From NCBI GenBank assembly GCA_031550205.1, contig JAVBOV010000028.1, positions 1 through 57,005 on the forward strand: a stretch of DNA of 57,005 nucleotides. The letters are read 5' to 3'. Position numbers and translations under genes: made by a program. Source of the stretch: JAVBOV01 sp031550205. Lineage in GTDB: Bacteria > Pseudomonadota > Alphaproteobacteria > RF32 > CAG-239. The notes beneath the pieces are model-generated. The model was not told where the DNA came from and did not search any database. It saw nothing but the letters and a program-made list of their open reading frames with translations. Positions 39,419 to 46,230 of this stretch are shown here, one piece after another; the stretch's first letter is position 1, and every line of letters starts with the position of its first letter.

Positions 39419-39482
39419 TTTGTCTAAATCTCTATTGCATTATCCCCAAACTTATGCTACCCTCCCCTCAAATCAAAATTAT
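39419..39482 (+). promoter_or_regulatory. Promoter with TTTGTCTAAA box, shared with the paralogous gene at 53694
   Basis: TTTGTCTAAA (39419-39428), -35 TTGCAT (39435-39440), 17-bp spacer, extended -10 TGC-TACCCT (39458-39463), then CTCAAATCAAAATTATTAAA (39467-39486). The last segment is identical upstream of 53694. Confidence 0.65.
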
Positions 39483-39496
39483 TAAATCATATCATT

Positions 39497-40633
39497 ATGG
39501 AAAAAACATTATTTAACGGCAACATCTTAAAAGTAAGACTAGCCAAATTTAACAAAAATCGTCGGGTTTTAACTATTGAAACGCCGGATGGCGAAGAGCT
39601 ATTCCGAAAAAAACTTTCTTTAAACTTCATAATTGCAACACATTTCAATTTTGTTTGCTTTTACGATTATAAGAACAATTTTTTCTCTTCAAATACCGCC
39701 TGGCTAACCGCCAACGGCCAACTCTTAAGCGACGACTACCAGCCTTTTGCAGAAGAAGACTTCGTTCCCGCCGGCATCATCGCCACCAACAAAATCAACG
39801 GTCTAACCGGTTTAATCGATTTTCTTGGCAATGAAATTATCCCCTGCGGATATAAAGACATCATTGAGTTCAAAAAAGCCACCCACCCCGGATGTCCGAA
39901 AGGTTGGTTTGCGCTAAGAAAAAGCAGCGATCTTCTTATGGGCTTAGCCAACAAAGAAGGAAATATTGTCATTCCGGCAATATATGATGATATCAGCTTC
40001 ACCCCGTTTCACATAATCGCCGAAGATTCTCAAAAAAATTATTTTCGCTTTTACGATTTTAAAGGAACAATAAAAGGTGAGCTCGAAAAAGTGGACTTTG
40101 ATAAGAAAAACAATGTTTACAAGGTCATGACTAAAGTCGGCTTTGACATTTTGTCCTCTGATTTAAAAAGCATTCTGCCAAATGAAGTGCAAAAAAACAT
40201 ATTAAAAGATACATTTGTTTTTACTGCTCGTCATACAAATCTTTTTAACGGTGGCAAGGTTATCCTCTATCCCGACAAAGAAGGCCGCATCAGGATTTAT
40301 GGTTCAAAAAACAACCATAAAAAAGGCAACGACGTTTCTGAATTTGACGACATGTGGTTTTTCAAACAGCAAATCTGCGAACAAGGCTTTGCCCTGTTAA
40401 ACCAAGACTGGGTTATCTTCGATAAACAAGGCAACGCTCTTGCTTCAATGCTGATAGATGATTTAAAGCTGCTTCCGGAGGGAATCGTGCTCTATAAGCG
40501 TTCTTTTTCCGGCAAAACCAAACAAGGTTTTATGGATTGGAAAGGAAAACTGCTCTATCCCATTACTTTTGATGAAATTGTATTCAAAAAAGGAGTAGCC
40601 CTCGGAAAAAACAATTCTATTTTCGACAAATGA
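39497..40633 (+). CDS. WG-repeat protein, paralogue of the gene at 53694
   Basis: A 378-residue protein, probably cytoplasmic. After an N-terminal beta-rich part (LFNGNILKVRLAKF) come degenerate WG repeats: GLIDFLGNEIIPCGYKDII, GLANKEGNIVIPAIYDDI (about 155-172) and KQGFMDWKGKLLYPITFDEI near the end. WG repeats are thought to build beta-propeller-like binding surfaces; no function is known. It shares organisation, N-terminus and promoter with the 356-residue protein at 53694. It has no Shine-Dalgarno, an AT-rich leader and the start context ATTATGG. Confidence 0.75.
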   Translation: MEKTLFNGNILKVRLAKFNKNRRVLTIETPDGEELFRKKLSLNFIIATHFNFVCFYDYKNNFFSSNTAWLTANGQLLSDDYQPFAEEDFVPAGIIATNKINGLTGLIDFLGNEIIPCGYKDIIEFKKATHPGCPKGWFALRKSSDLLMGLANKEGNIVIPAIYDDISFTPFHIIAEDSQKNYFRFYDFKGTIKGELEKVDFDKKNNVYKVMTKVGFDILSSDLKSILPNEVQKNILKDTFVFTARHTNLFNGGKVILYPDKEGRIRIYGSKNNHKKGNDVSEFDDMWFFKQQICEQGFALLNQDWVIFDKQGNALASMLIDDLKLLPEGIVLYKRSFSGKTKQGFMDWKGKLLYPITFDEIVFKKGVALGKNNSIFDK

Positions 40634-40634
40634 C

Positions 40635-40872
40635 TTGACAAAAACATTTTTTGTGCTAATATGAGTTCATCTTATCAGTTACTGTCTAAATTATTTTATA
40701 CACATAAGCCCGAATTTACCGACCTCGGGCTCCTAAAACCAAACTATATGAATAAAACAATCCCAAATTTCGCACGCGTCCGCAACAAATCGCCGGCTGC
40801 TGTTTTGAATAATGGTTAATTTTTACTACATGACACTTAAAAAGCTTCCTTTGCACTGGGAAGCTTTTTTTT
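40635..40872 (+). ncRNA. Orphan small transcription unit, candidate sRNA or micropeptide gene
   Basis: TTGACA (40635-40640), a 16-bp spacer and TAATAT (40657-40662) make a strong promoter, preceded by TGC. Terminator AAAAAGCTTCC/GGAAGCTTTTT plus T run lies at 40838-40872. Inside, AGCCCGA/TCGGGCT (40707-40731) is a perfect 7-bp hairpin. A frame of 52 codons runs from ATG 40661 to TAA 40819, but that ATG overlaps the -10 box. If this promoter is real only the last 23 codons (from ATG 40748, MNKTIPNFARV...) could be translated, without a Shine-Dalgarno. The promoter shares TTTGTGCTA with the minus-strand unit at 8621-8865. No known RNA family is recognised. Confidence 0.55.
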
Positions 40873-40889
40873 TAAAAAACCAATCGATA

Positions 40890-40992
40890 GGCTTGATGTG
40901 AGGGTGTGCTGCGCCGTAACTTTGCAGGCGCGAGTGTACACTTTAGTACATAAGCCTGCAAAATTACAAGCATGACGCCCTCAAAGCAAGCC
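40890..40992. repeat. ~100-bp palindromic element, copy 2, next to the aroK stop
   Basis: GGCTTG/CAAGCC ends, ACTTTGCAGGC/GCCTGCAAAAT inner stem and core GAGTGTACACTTTAGTAC (40932-40949). Relative to copy 1, the inner pair GCGGGC/GCCCGC has become GCAGGC/GCCTGC and the outer arms have also changed together. It ends 2 nt from the aroK stop codon. Confidence 0.7.
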
Positions 40993-40994
40993 CC

Positions 40995-41528
40995 TTATCT
41001 GGAAAACCCCTTAATCGCCGAAACCACCCTTTCAACAGTATTATCCACCTGCTCTTCCTTGGTCTCGACAATAATATCGGCTTCGGAATAATACGGATAT
41101 TCCTCGCCGATATATTTTTCCAGCTTATCTTTAAGCTGAACATCGCTTTCTTTCAAAAACGGACGATGCTTGCGGCCGGCGGTGCGGCTGTATAAAATAT
41201 CAACATCGGCTTTCAGCCAGACTGTCACTGCATGTTCTTTGGCCAGCTCTCTGGTTTCTTCCGCCACAAAAGAGCCTCCGCCCGAAGCCAAAACGCAGGG
41301 CTCGCCTTTCAAAAGGCGCTTCATCACCCTCATTTCTCCGGCACGATACTCTTCTTCGCCAAAACACTTCAAAACATCAACCAAAGACAAGCCGGCGGCT
41401 TTTTCAAGTTCTTGGTCGCCATCCACAAACGGCAGCCCCAGCTTTTTAGCCAGTCTTTTTCCGACGCTGGTTTTACCGCTGCCCATCAGCCCCACCAGCA
41501 AAATAATCCTGTTTATTTTTTCAACCAT
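40995..41528 (-). CDS. aroK: Shikimate kinase
   Basis: A 177-residue P-loop kinase of aromatic amino acid synthesis. The Walker A GLMGSGKTSVGKRLA (about 13-27), FVDGDQELEKAAG (Asp that binds shikimate), ASGGGSF (about 79-85) and AGRKHRPFL (lid) are classic. aroB, normally next in alphaproteobacteria, is not found downstream; the palindromic element and orphan transcript are there instead. It is divergent from xerD, a conserved arrangement in this class. Confidence 0.95.
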   Translation of the reverse strand: MVEKINRIILLVGLMGSGKTSVGKRLAKKLGLPFVDGDQELEKAAGLSLVDVLKCFGEEEYRAGEMRVMKRLLKGEPCVLASGGGSFVAEETRELAKEHAVTVWLKADVDILYSRTAGRKHRPFLKESDVQLKDKLEKYIGEEYPYYSEADIIVETKEEQVDNTVERVVSAIKGFSR

Positions 41529-41576
41529 GTGTGTTATTATCTTAAAAAAAGTTCAACCTATAGAAAGTTATATATC

Positions 41577-41717
41577 ATGCGTCAAAAAAAATCAAAAAAA
41601 TTTTTATACATCCTTGCCGGCGTAGCCGTTTTGGGCATCTTATTTGCCGCCACGCGTGAAATGCCGATTAAAACCGAGCACGTTGAGCAGCCCTTAGAGA
41701 ACTCTTTCTTGAAATGA
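41577..41717 (+). CDS. Small single-span membrane protein upstream of xerD
   Basis: A 46-residue protein: a Lys-rich start (MRQKKSKKF), one hydrophobic segment (about residues 10-25, LYILAGVAVLGILFAA) and a short polar tail. The stop overlaps the xerD ATG as ATGA, which supports real translation and coupling. The topology is probably N-in with a short periplasmic tail. No family is recognised, and it has only a weak Shine-Dalgarno. Confidence 0.6.
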   Translation: MRQKKSKKFLYILAGVAVLGILFAATREMPIKTEHVEQPLENSFLK

Positions 41718-42721
41718 ATAGACCTGTCTCAAAATTGAATTTTTCGGGTCAAATGGAGGAAGACCCGGAGCACAGAAGCGGAGTGTACACTTTAGTACCT
41801 GAGCATTCGAGCACCGGAAGCGACCACGCAGTTGAGCAGAAAAAACAATTTATAGACAGGTCTAAAGACCAGATCAGAAATTTCCTAAATACCATTGTCG
41901 CTGAAAAAGGCGCATCAAAAAACACAGTTGAAGCCTATAAAGCAGATCTGGAGCAATTTTTTGAATTCAGCTCCACCTGCAATAAGGAAGATTTATCTGA
42001 CTTTATCAGATATTTAAGCACTCAGGGCTTTGCCGCCAAAAGCATCAACCGCAAGGCCTCTGCCCTAAGAGAGTTTTTTAAGTTTTTGTTTTCTGAAAAA
42101 GAAATCAAAGAAAACCCGGCTGTCCACTTGTCCGGCCCCAAGGCTGAAAAACCGCTGCCCAAATTTTTAACCGAAACCGAAATCCGCAAATTGGCAGAAA
42201 ACGCCAACGACATCAAAATTCGCTGCATGATAGAACTGATGTACGCCTGCGGCCTGCGTGTTTCAGAACTGGTCAGCCTGCCTGAAAACTGCATCAATTT
42301 TGAAAGAAAGCAACTCTTGGTCCGCGGCAAAGGCTCCAAAGAAAGAATTGTGCCCATCAGCGATTCGGCCGCCAAAATCGCTTTGGAGTATTTAACTTTC
42401 AGAGAAAACAGCTTAAAAAGAAAATCGGTTTGGTTTTTTCCATCTTCCCGCTCCGCTTCCGGCCACCTAACCAGAAATGCTTTTTTCAAAAGAATTAAAG
42501 ACATCGGAGCCAAGGCCGGCATCTATGCCCAAAGGCTTTCCCCCCATGTCTTAAGACACTCTTTTGCCACTCATTTGTTAAACCACCACGCCGACCTGCG
42601 CAGCGTCCAAAAAATGCTCGGCCACGAAGACATCTCCACCACTGAAGTCTACACCCACATCATCACAGGCCAACTAATCAAAACCATCCAAAAAAACCAC
42701 CCCTTAGCTAAGAAACATTAA
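41714..42721 (+). CDS. xerD: Tyrosine recombinase XerD with in-frame palindromic insertion
   Basis: A 335-residue recombinase that resolves chromosome dimers at dif with XerC under FtsK control. The N-terminal SAM-like core-binding domain (about 50-130) and catalytic domain carry Arg in ACGLRVSEL, His-x-x-Arg in HVLRHSFATH, His in MLGHEDISTT and nucleophile Tyr in EVYTHI. Residues 4-48 have no counterpart in normal Xer proteins (about 295-310 residues) and are encoded by a palindromic repeat (41720-41863). Without it the protein would begin MNRSKDQIRNFL, a normal Xer start. Its place opposite aroK favours XerD over XerC. Confidence 0.92.
   Translation: MNRPVSKLNFSGQMEEDPEHRSGVYTLVPEHSSTGSDHAVEQKKQFIDRSKDQIRNFLNTIVAEKGASKNTVEAYKADLEQFFEFSSTCNKEDLSDFIRYLSTQGFAAKSINRKASALREFFKFLFSEKEIKENPAVHLSGPKAEKPLPKFLTETEIRKLAENANDIKIRCMIELMYACGLRVSELVSLPENCINFERKQLLVRGKGSKERIVPISDSAAKIALEYLTFRENSLKRKSVWFFPSSRSASGHLTRNAFFKRIKDIGAKAGIYAQRLSPHVLRHSFATHLLNHHADLRSVQKMLGHEDISTTEVYTHIITGQLIKTIQKNHPLAKKH
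41720..41863. repeat. Palindromic element inserted in frame in xerD
   Basis: The ends AGACCTGTCT (41720-41729) and AGACAGGTCT (41854-41863) are inverted repeats. The core GAGTGTACACTTTAGTAC (41781-41798) is identical to copy 2 at 40932-40949. An internal hairpin CGGGTC/GACCCG is present. It adds 45 codons without a stop or frameshift, as Rickettsia palindromic elements do. Confidence 0.7.
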
Positions 42722-42731
42722 TCTTTCTTCT

Positions 42732-42768
42732 CCCTTCCCCTTGATGGGGAAGGGTTGGGGTGGGGGTG
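42732..42768. repeat. CCCTTCCCC hairpin repeat after xerD
   Basis: CCCTTCCCC-TTGA-TGGGGAAGGG followed by TTGGGGTGGGGGTG, related to the unit at 8581-8620. It is followed by a CCCAACCACCCTTATT fragment that recurs at other repeat edges. Confidence 0.65.
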
Positions 42769-42841
42769 ATAAACCCAACCACCCTTATTTCTCCTTGACT
42801 CCAAATCAATAAAGTCTTTACTTTTCAACAATCTTACCTGA

Positions 42842-42861
42842 TACGTGACGCGCATCACGTA
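42842..42861. promoter_or_regulatory. TACGTGA-N6-TCACGTA palindrome
   Basis: TACGTGACGCGCATCACGTA is a 20-bp palindrome with one mismatched pair. It begins 3 bp past the stop of the HTH gene at 42864 and has the same half-sites as 29191-29210. Confidence 0.5.
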
Positions 42862-42863
42862 AT

Positions 42864-43109
42864 TTAAATATCCTCGTCCAAAAACCCGCAAGCATCCATA
42901 ATTTTTGCAAAATCCAGCAGCCGAATTCTTTTTTCTCCAAGCTCCATATCATTCAAATCCACCTTCTCAACTCCTATTTTATCCGCCATTTCCACCACCG
43001 ATAACCCCTTAGCAGCTCTCATCTTAATAATCAAACGTCTTACAACCTTTTGATTACTCTCATAACTAAGTTCAAAGTCTTCTTCAGTATAGTGGCAACT
43101 TTCAGTCAT
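42864..43109 (-). CDS. Small HTH (XRE-like) protein
   Basis: An 81-residue protein with one helix-turn-helix domain: KMRAAKGLSVVEMADKIGVE followed by LNDMELGEKRIRLLDFAKI (about 28-70). The recognition helix is divergent from typical XRE proteins. It could be a repressor or an antitoxin whose toxin is missing; no toxin-like neighbour is visible. It is divergent from another XRE gene across an 88-bp region with palindromes. Confidence 0.75.
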   Translation of the reverse strand: MTESCHYTEEDFELSYESNQKVVRRLIIKMRAAKGLSVVEMADKIGVEKVDLNDMELGEKRIRLLDFAKIMDACGFLDEDI

Positions 43110-43127
43110 GGCTCAAATCCTATCTAT

Positions 43128-43156
43128 AGCCCAATTTGGGCTTAGCCTATAATAGG
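43128..43156. promoter_or_regulatory. Operator palindromes between two HTH genes
   Basis: AGCCCAATTTGGGCT (43128-43142) and CCTATAATAGG (43146-43156) are perfect odd-length palindromes in the divergent region. CCTAT and CTATAG half-sites lie nearby. One or both HTH proteins probably bind here. Confidence 0.5.
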
Positions 43157-43197
43157 TTTAACAAGTTGTCTAGGAAAAACTTTCTAGAGAATAAAAA

Positions 43198-43437
43198 ATG
43201 ACCAAATCTATGTATTCGGAAAGACACATCAAAATAAGAGCAATGCTCCTGGAAGAACGCCAAAACAGCGGGTTAAGCCAAGAAGCTTTGGCAGAAAAAC
43301 TGGGCGTAAATCAGACTTATGTTTCCAAATATGAAATCGGAGAAAGAAGGCTCGATATAGAAGAGTTTCTAGACATCGCCGAAGCCCTAAACTTCGACCC
43401 CGCCAACTTCATCAAAAAACTCCACAAAACCAACTAA
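43198..43437 (+). CDS. XRE-family transcriptional regulator
   Basis: A 79-residue protein with a clear XRE helix-turn-helix: RQNSGLSQEALAEKLGVNQT then YVSKYEIGERRLDIEEFLDIA (about 20-65). Short regulators like this are common as lone repressors or antitoxins. It is divergent from the HTH gene at 42864, and both could act on the palindromes between them. A ~260-bp repeat element follows the gene. Confidence 0.85.
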   Translation: MTKSMYSERHIKIRAMLLEERQNSGLSQEALAEKLGVNQTYVSKYEIGERRLDIEEFLDIAEALNFDPANFIKKLHKTN

Positions 43438-43439
43438 AA

Positions 43440-43690
43440 AAACCAACTATCCTTATACTCTTTCTTTCCTGCCTTAGGAAAAGTATTTAGATTTTGTTAG
43501 CGTAGTCTTGCGTCCTTCGGCTTGAGCGTGAGTCCTGCCGACTTAGAAAGTAAGACAGCTAAAGAACAATAACTCACTAAGGCAGGACATTAGCGAGAGA
43601 GCAAAACGGGCATTACAAAATCTTAGAAAGCGGAACTCAGGCTGCCTTTTTTGCCATACTTTTTGGGCAAGCAAAAAGTATGAAAACTAC
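43440..43690. repeat. Long palindromic dispersed element, copy 3
   Basis: It opens with AACCAACTATCCTTAT and TTTCCTGCCTTAG. GTCCTGCC pairs with GGCAGGAC, a compensatory change from GTTCTGCC/GGCAGAAC in copies 1 and 2. The terminal hairpin is CATACTTTTTG/CAAAAAGTATG (43655-43682) in place of GGTTACTTTGG/CCAAAGTAAC. The DNA to 43756 holds nothing gene-like. Confidence 0.65.
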
Positions 43691-43756
43691 GTGCAGGTAA
43701 TAAACTCTAGGAAAAAAATACGAATGAAATTGCAAAAACAGCTAAGGTAAAAAACC

Positions 43757-45160
43757 CTACATTGAGCCAATCAAAGAAACAGAAGAAATCGTATCCCCCA
43801 TCCCCACCAAAGTCTTCGGCTTTTCAATCAATATTGTCGGCACGGCAATCACATCAAACCCCTGATATTCAAAAAGCCCCGTTTCCAAAAGACTCTTGTC
43901 TTTCACCAGCTTTGCCAAATCTTCCAGCTCTTTAAGCCCGACATCTGAAACTTCTTTGCCCTTGGCCCACATCAGATTTTTATATTTATCAATGTCTCCA
44001 AGTCCGGCCTTGCTGGCTGAAACCGTGGCCGCCAGCATCATGCCTTTGCGGCTGTCTTTGGGAGAAATGGTAAAATCCTTGTCCTGCACCGTAATATAAA
44101 GCCCAAACATGTGCAGTTGAACTCGCGGCACCTTAATCTTTTCTTTCAAAGCCAAAATAGCTTGCAGCATATTGCCTGCCGTGGTTTTATCCTGACAAAG
44201 CTTTGCCAGCTTTTTCTCGCTGATAATTTCCAAAAAATCAATGGTTTCTCGCTCATTGCAGCCAATCGAAGCCGCCAATGGCGCCACTTTTTCAAAAATC
44301 GCCTTTCTAATCTTCAAATCCTGAGTCGAGGCAAGTTCCACGTGCAGCATTGCCTCGCTTTTTGCCCACTCTTTAATCATCGGCAAAGATTCCTTAATCA
44401 GCTTTTCCCCGCCGGCGCTTGCCGTCAAAGCATGATACCCTGAAACCACAATGCAGTCCGTTTTGGCTTTGCTTACCTTCTGCACAAAAGCCTCATCGCG
44501 CACTAAATTAAGATTTAAGGGGTCATAAGTGGCAATAAACCGATTCGCCTTCGGGCACACAAACCTCTGTCCCTCAATCTCCCAAACATCGCCCTTGTTA
44601 AACTCAATAATCCAATGAATCAGCGGCACGTCTGCCTTGCGGTTAATCTTATACGCCGGCTTTTCTTTGCCCTTGGCATCAAAAGAAACCAAATTTTTCA
44701 GCTTAACAAATTGCTCGGCCTGCATTTTGGGCAAAGAGTTGCAGTGCGCATATACTTTTTTCAAACCCAAAACCGCAAGGGCATTCGCCACAATTCCGCC
44801 CTGTCCGCCAATCTGCAAACGGTCATATCCCAGATTTTCAACCATCCAGTCATAAACCGCAATATCTTCTGAAATCCACTCTTCGGCAATACCCTGACTA
44901 AAACTCTTAAAAACTCCCCTAAGCACATCTTTGCCGGACTTTAACTTAAGCTCTTTAATGCTCTGCAAGTCTTTCAGGCACATTTCCTCCTGCTTGAGCA
45001 GGCGCAGAAACTTAACCGGCTTAATCTTCAGCACGGCGTCAATATTGGCATTAAAAGCGGCTGCAGCCGTTTTCTTGCCTTTAAGTTTTTTTAATGCTTT
45101 TGGAACAACTTTATAATTTTCAAGCCATACTTTTTTCAAATTTTCATCAGTCTTCATCAT
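43757..45160 (-). CDS. ADP-dependent glucokinase/phosphofructokinase family sugar kinase
   Basis: A 467-residue ribokinase-fold kinase of the ADP_PFK_GK family, best known from archaea (ADP-specific glucokinase and phosphofructokinase) and animals. FNANIDAVLKI (about 38-48) is the substrate Asp region, QIGGQGGIVANALA (about 138-150) the sugar-binding glycines, and VGMGDTISS near the C-terminus the catalytic GxGD motif. Using ADP as phosphate donor would save ATP in an anaerobe. Substrate (glucose or fructose 6-phosphate) cannot be told. The start overlaps the end of hemY by 14 nt, so the genes are coupled. Confidence 0.85.
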   Translation of the reverse strand: MMKTDENLKKVWLENYKVVPKALKKLKGKKTAAAAFNANIDAVLKIKPVKFLRLLKQEEMCLKDLQSIKELKLKSGKDVLRGVFKSFSQGIAEEWISEDIAVYDWMVENLGYDRLQIGGQGGIVANALAVLGLKKVYAHCNSLPKMQAEQFVKLKNLVSFDAKGKEKPAYKINRKADVPLIHWIIEFNKGDVWEIEGQRFVCPKANRFIATYDPLNLNLVRDEAFVQKVSKAKTDCIVVSGYHALTASAGGEKLIKESLPMIKEWAKSEAMLHVELASTQDLKIRKAIFEKVAPLAASIGCNERETIDFLEIISEKKLAKLCQDKTTAGNMLQAILALKEKIKVPRVQLHMFGLYITVQDKDFTISPKDSRKGMMLAATVSASKAGLGDIDKYKNLMWAKGKEVSDVGLKELEDLAKLVKDKSLLETGLFEYQGFDVIAVPTILIEKPKTLVGMGDTISSVSLIGSM

Positions 45161-46229
45161 CTTCTTCTCTTAAATTTTTTTCTTCCAAAAGGCTTTCTTC
45201 CACATCCAAATAAATCTGCCACTCTATTTTGCCAAAAGCCCCGCAATTAGAACATGTTGCCTGCCATTTGTCATATGCGCTGCCGCAAACTCCGCAGACC
45301 CAGGCGGAATTTTCCGCGCAGTTCTCAATTTTTCCCTGCCAGCTCTTTGCCGCTTTTTTATCATTGTTATGATTGGTCTCATACTTGGCAATCATTTTGC
45401 ACATTTCTTTAGTACACGGATTATTAATCAAAAACTGCTCAAACTGCGCCTTGGCCTTGGCCCAAAGCCCGGCTTTAGAATAAAGCTCCGCCAAAATCAT
45501 GTTGTTAAGCGCCGGAAGATTGCGATTATAACTGGTAAAATGCTCCATTTTTTCAACTTTTTCCAACGGTCCCAGACCGTGAAAAATTTTCAAATATTCA
45601 TCCGCCAAATCTCTAACCGGATTTTTCTCCCAGGCACCAAGCAGCATCTTGGCGGCTTTTTTGCGGTCTTTTTCATATTTTGCCATCAAAACCACCGCCG
45701 GAACCAAAGAGCCATCCGTATTAACCGCATGCTGACAAAGCCGGTTAAAGTTTTCTTCATCTCCTTTGAGCTTAACCTCTTTAGCAATTTCAAACAAAAT
45801 TATCGCCTTATATTTTTTATATTTTTCAATCGAAATCAATTCTTTGCCGAAAGCCCCGTCCAAAACCTTAAGCGCGCCATACCAGTTTTTTTGCTTGGTT
45901 CTTGCTTCCAGAGCGCTTTCCACTGCCCAGCGTAAATCCTGAGTTTGTTTTTCCCCTTTAAATTTTCCGCTTAAAATGTTCAAATCCGTATCCCGCAGAC
46001 TAACCTCATGCAGGGTGTTGGGATTATGTTTAAAAAGCCTTTCCAAAAGGTTTCCCAAAAATTCTGCCAAAATCACATATACCAAAACCAAAATCAACGC
46101 TTCCAGCAAAGAAAATTTTTCAAGACTGCCGTTCCAAGAAACATTAATATAGCTCTTCCTGTCCACGCCCCAAATCGCCACGGCAATAATCAGTCCGGCC
46201 AATATAAAGCTGGGAACTTTCCTGCTCAT
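45147..46229 (-). CDS. hemY: HemY-like inner-membrane TPR protein
   Basis: A 360-residue protein of the HemY_N family. Two membrane helices (about 8-24 and 43-63) are followed by TPR-like helices (about 100-290), ending in a zinc-ribbon-like tail (CGVCG...CSNCG, about 315-335) as in alphaproteobacterial HemY. The function is not firmly established; the name comes from its position in haem gene clusters, and it is unrelated to the oxidase also called HemY. It lies between mitofilin and the sugar kinase. hemC and hemD, often just upstream of this pair, are absent. Confidence 0.8.
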   Translation of the reverse strand: MSRKVPSFILAGLIIAVAIWGVDRKSYINVSWNGSLEKFSLLEALILVLVYVILAEFLGNLLERLFKHNPNTLHEVSLRDTDLNILSGKFKGEKQTQDLRWAVESALEARTKQKNWYGALKVLDGAFGKELISIEKYKKYKAIILFEIAKEVKLKGDEENFNRLCQHAVNTDGSLVPAVVLMAKYEKDRKKAAKMLLGAWEKNPVRDLADEYLKIFHGLGPLEKVEKMEHFTSYNRNLPALNNMILAELYSKAGLWAKAKAQFEQFLINNPCTKEMCKMIAKYETNHNNDKKAAKSWQGKIENCAENSAWVCGVCGSAYDKWQATCSNCGAFGKIEWQIYLDVEESLLEEKNLREEDDED

Positions 46230-46230
46230 T

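Noticed and set aside
40661..40819. 52-codon frame in the orphan transcript
   Set aside because: Its ATG lies inside the -10 box of the only good promoter and it has no Shine-Dalgarno. Only the internal 23-codon part could be translated, so it was kept as a note under the ncRNA entry.
41170..41576. Long plus-strand frame antisense to aroK
   Set aside because: A shadow of aroK. Only the last 46 codons (from ATG 41577) look like a real gene.
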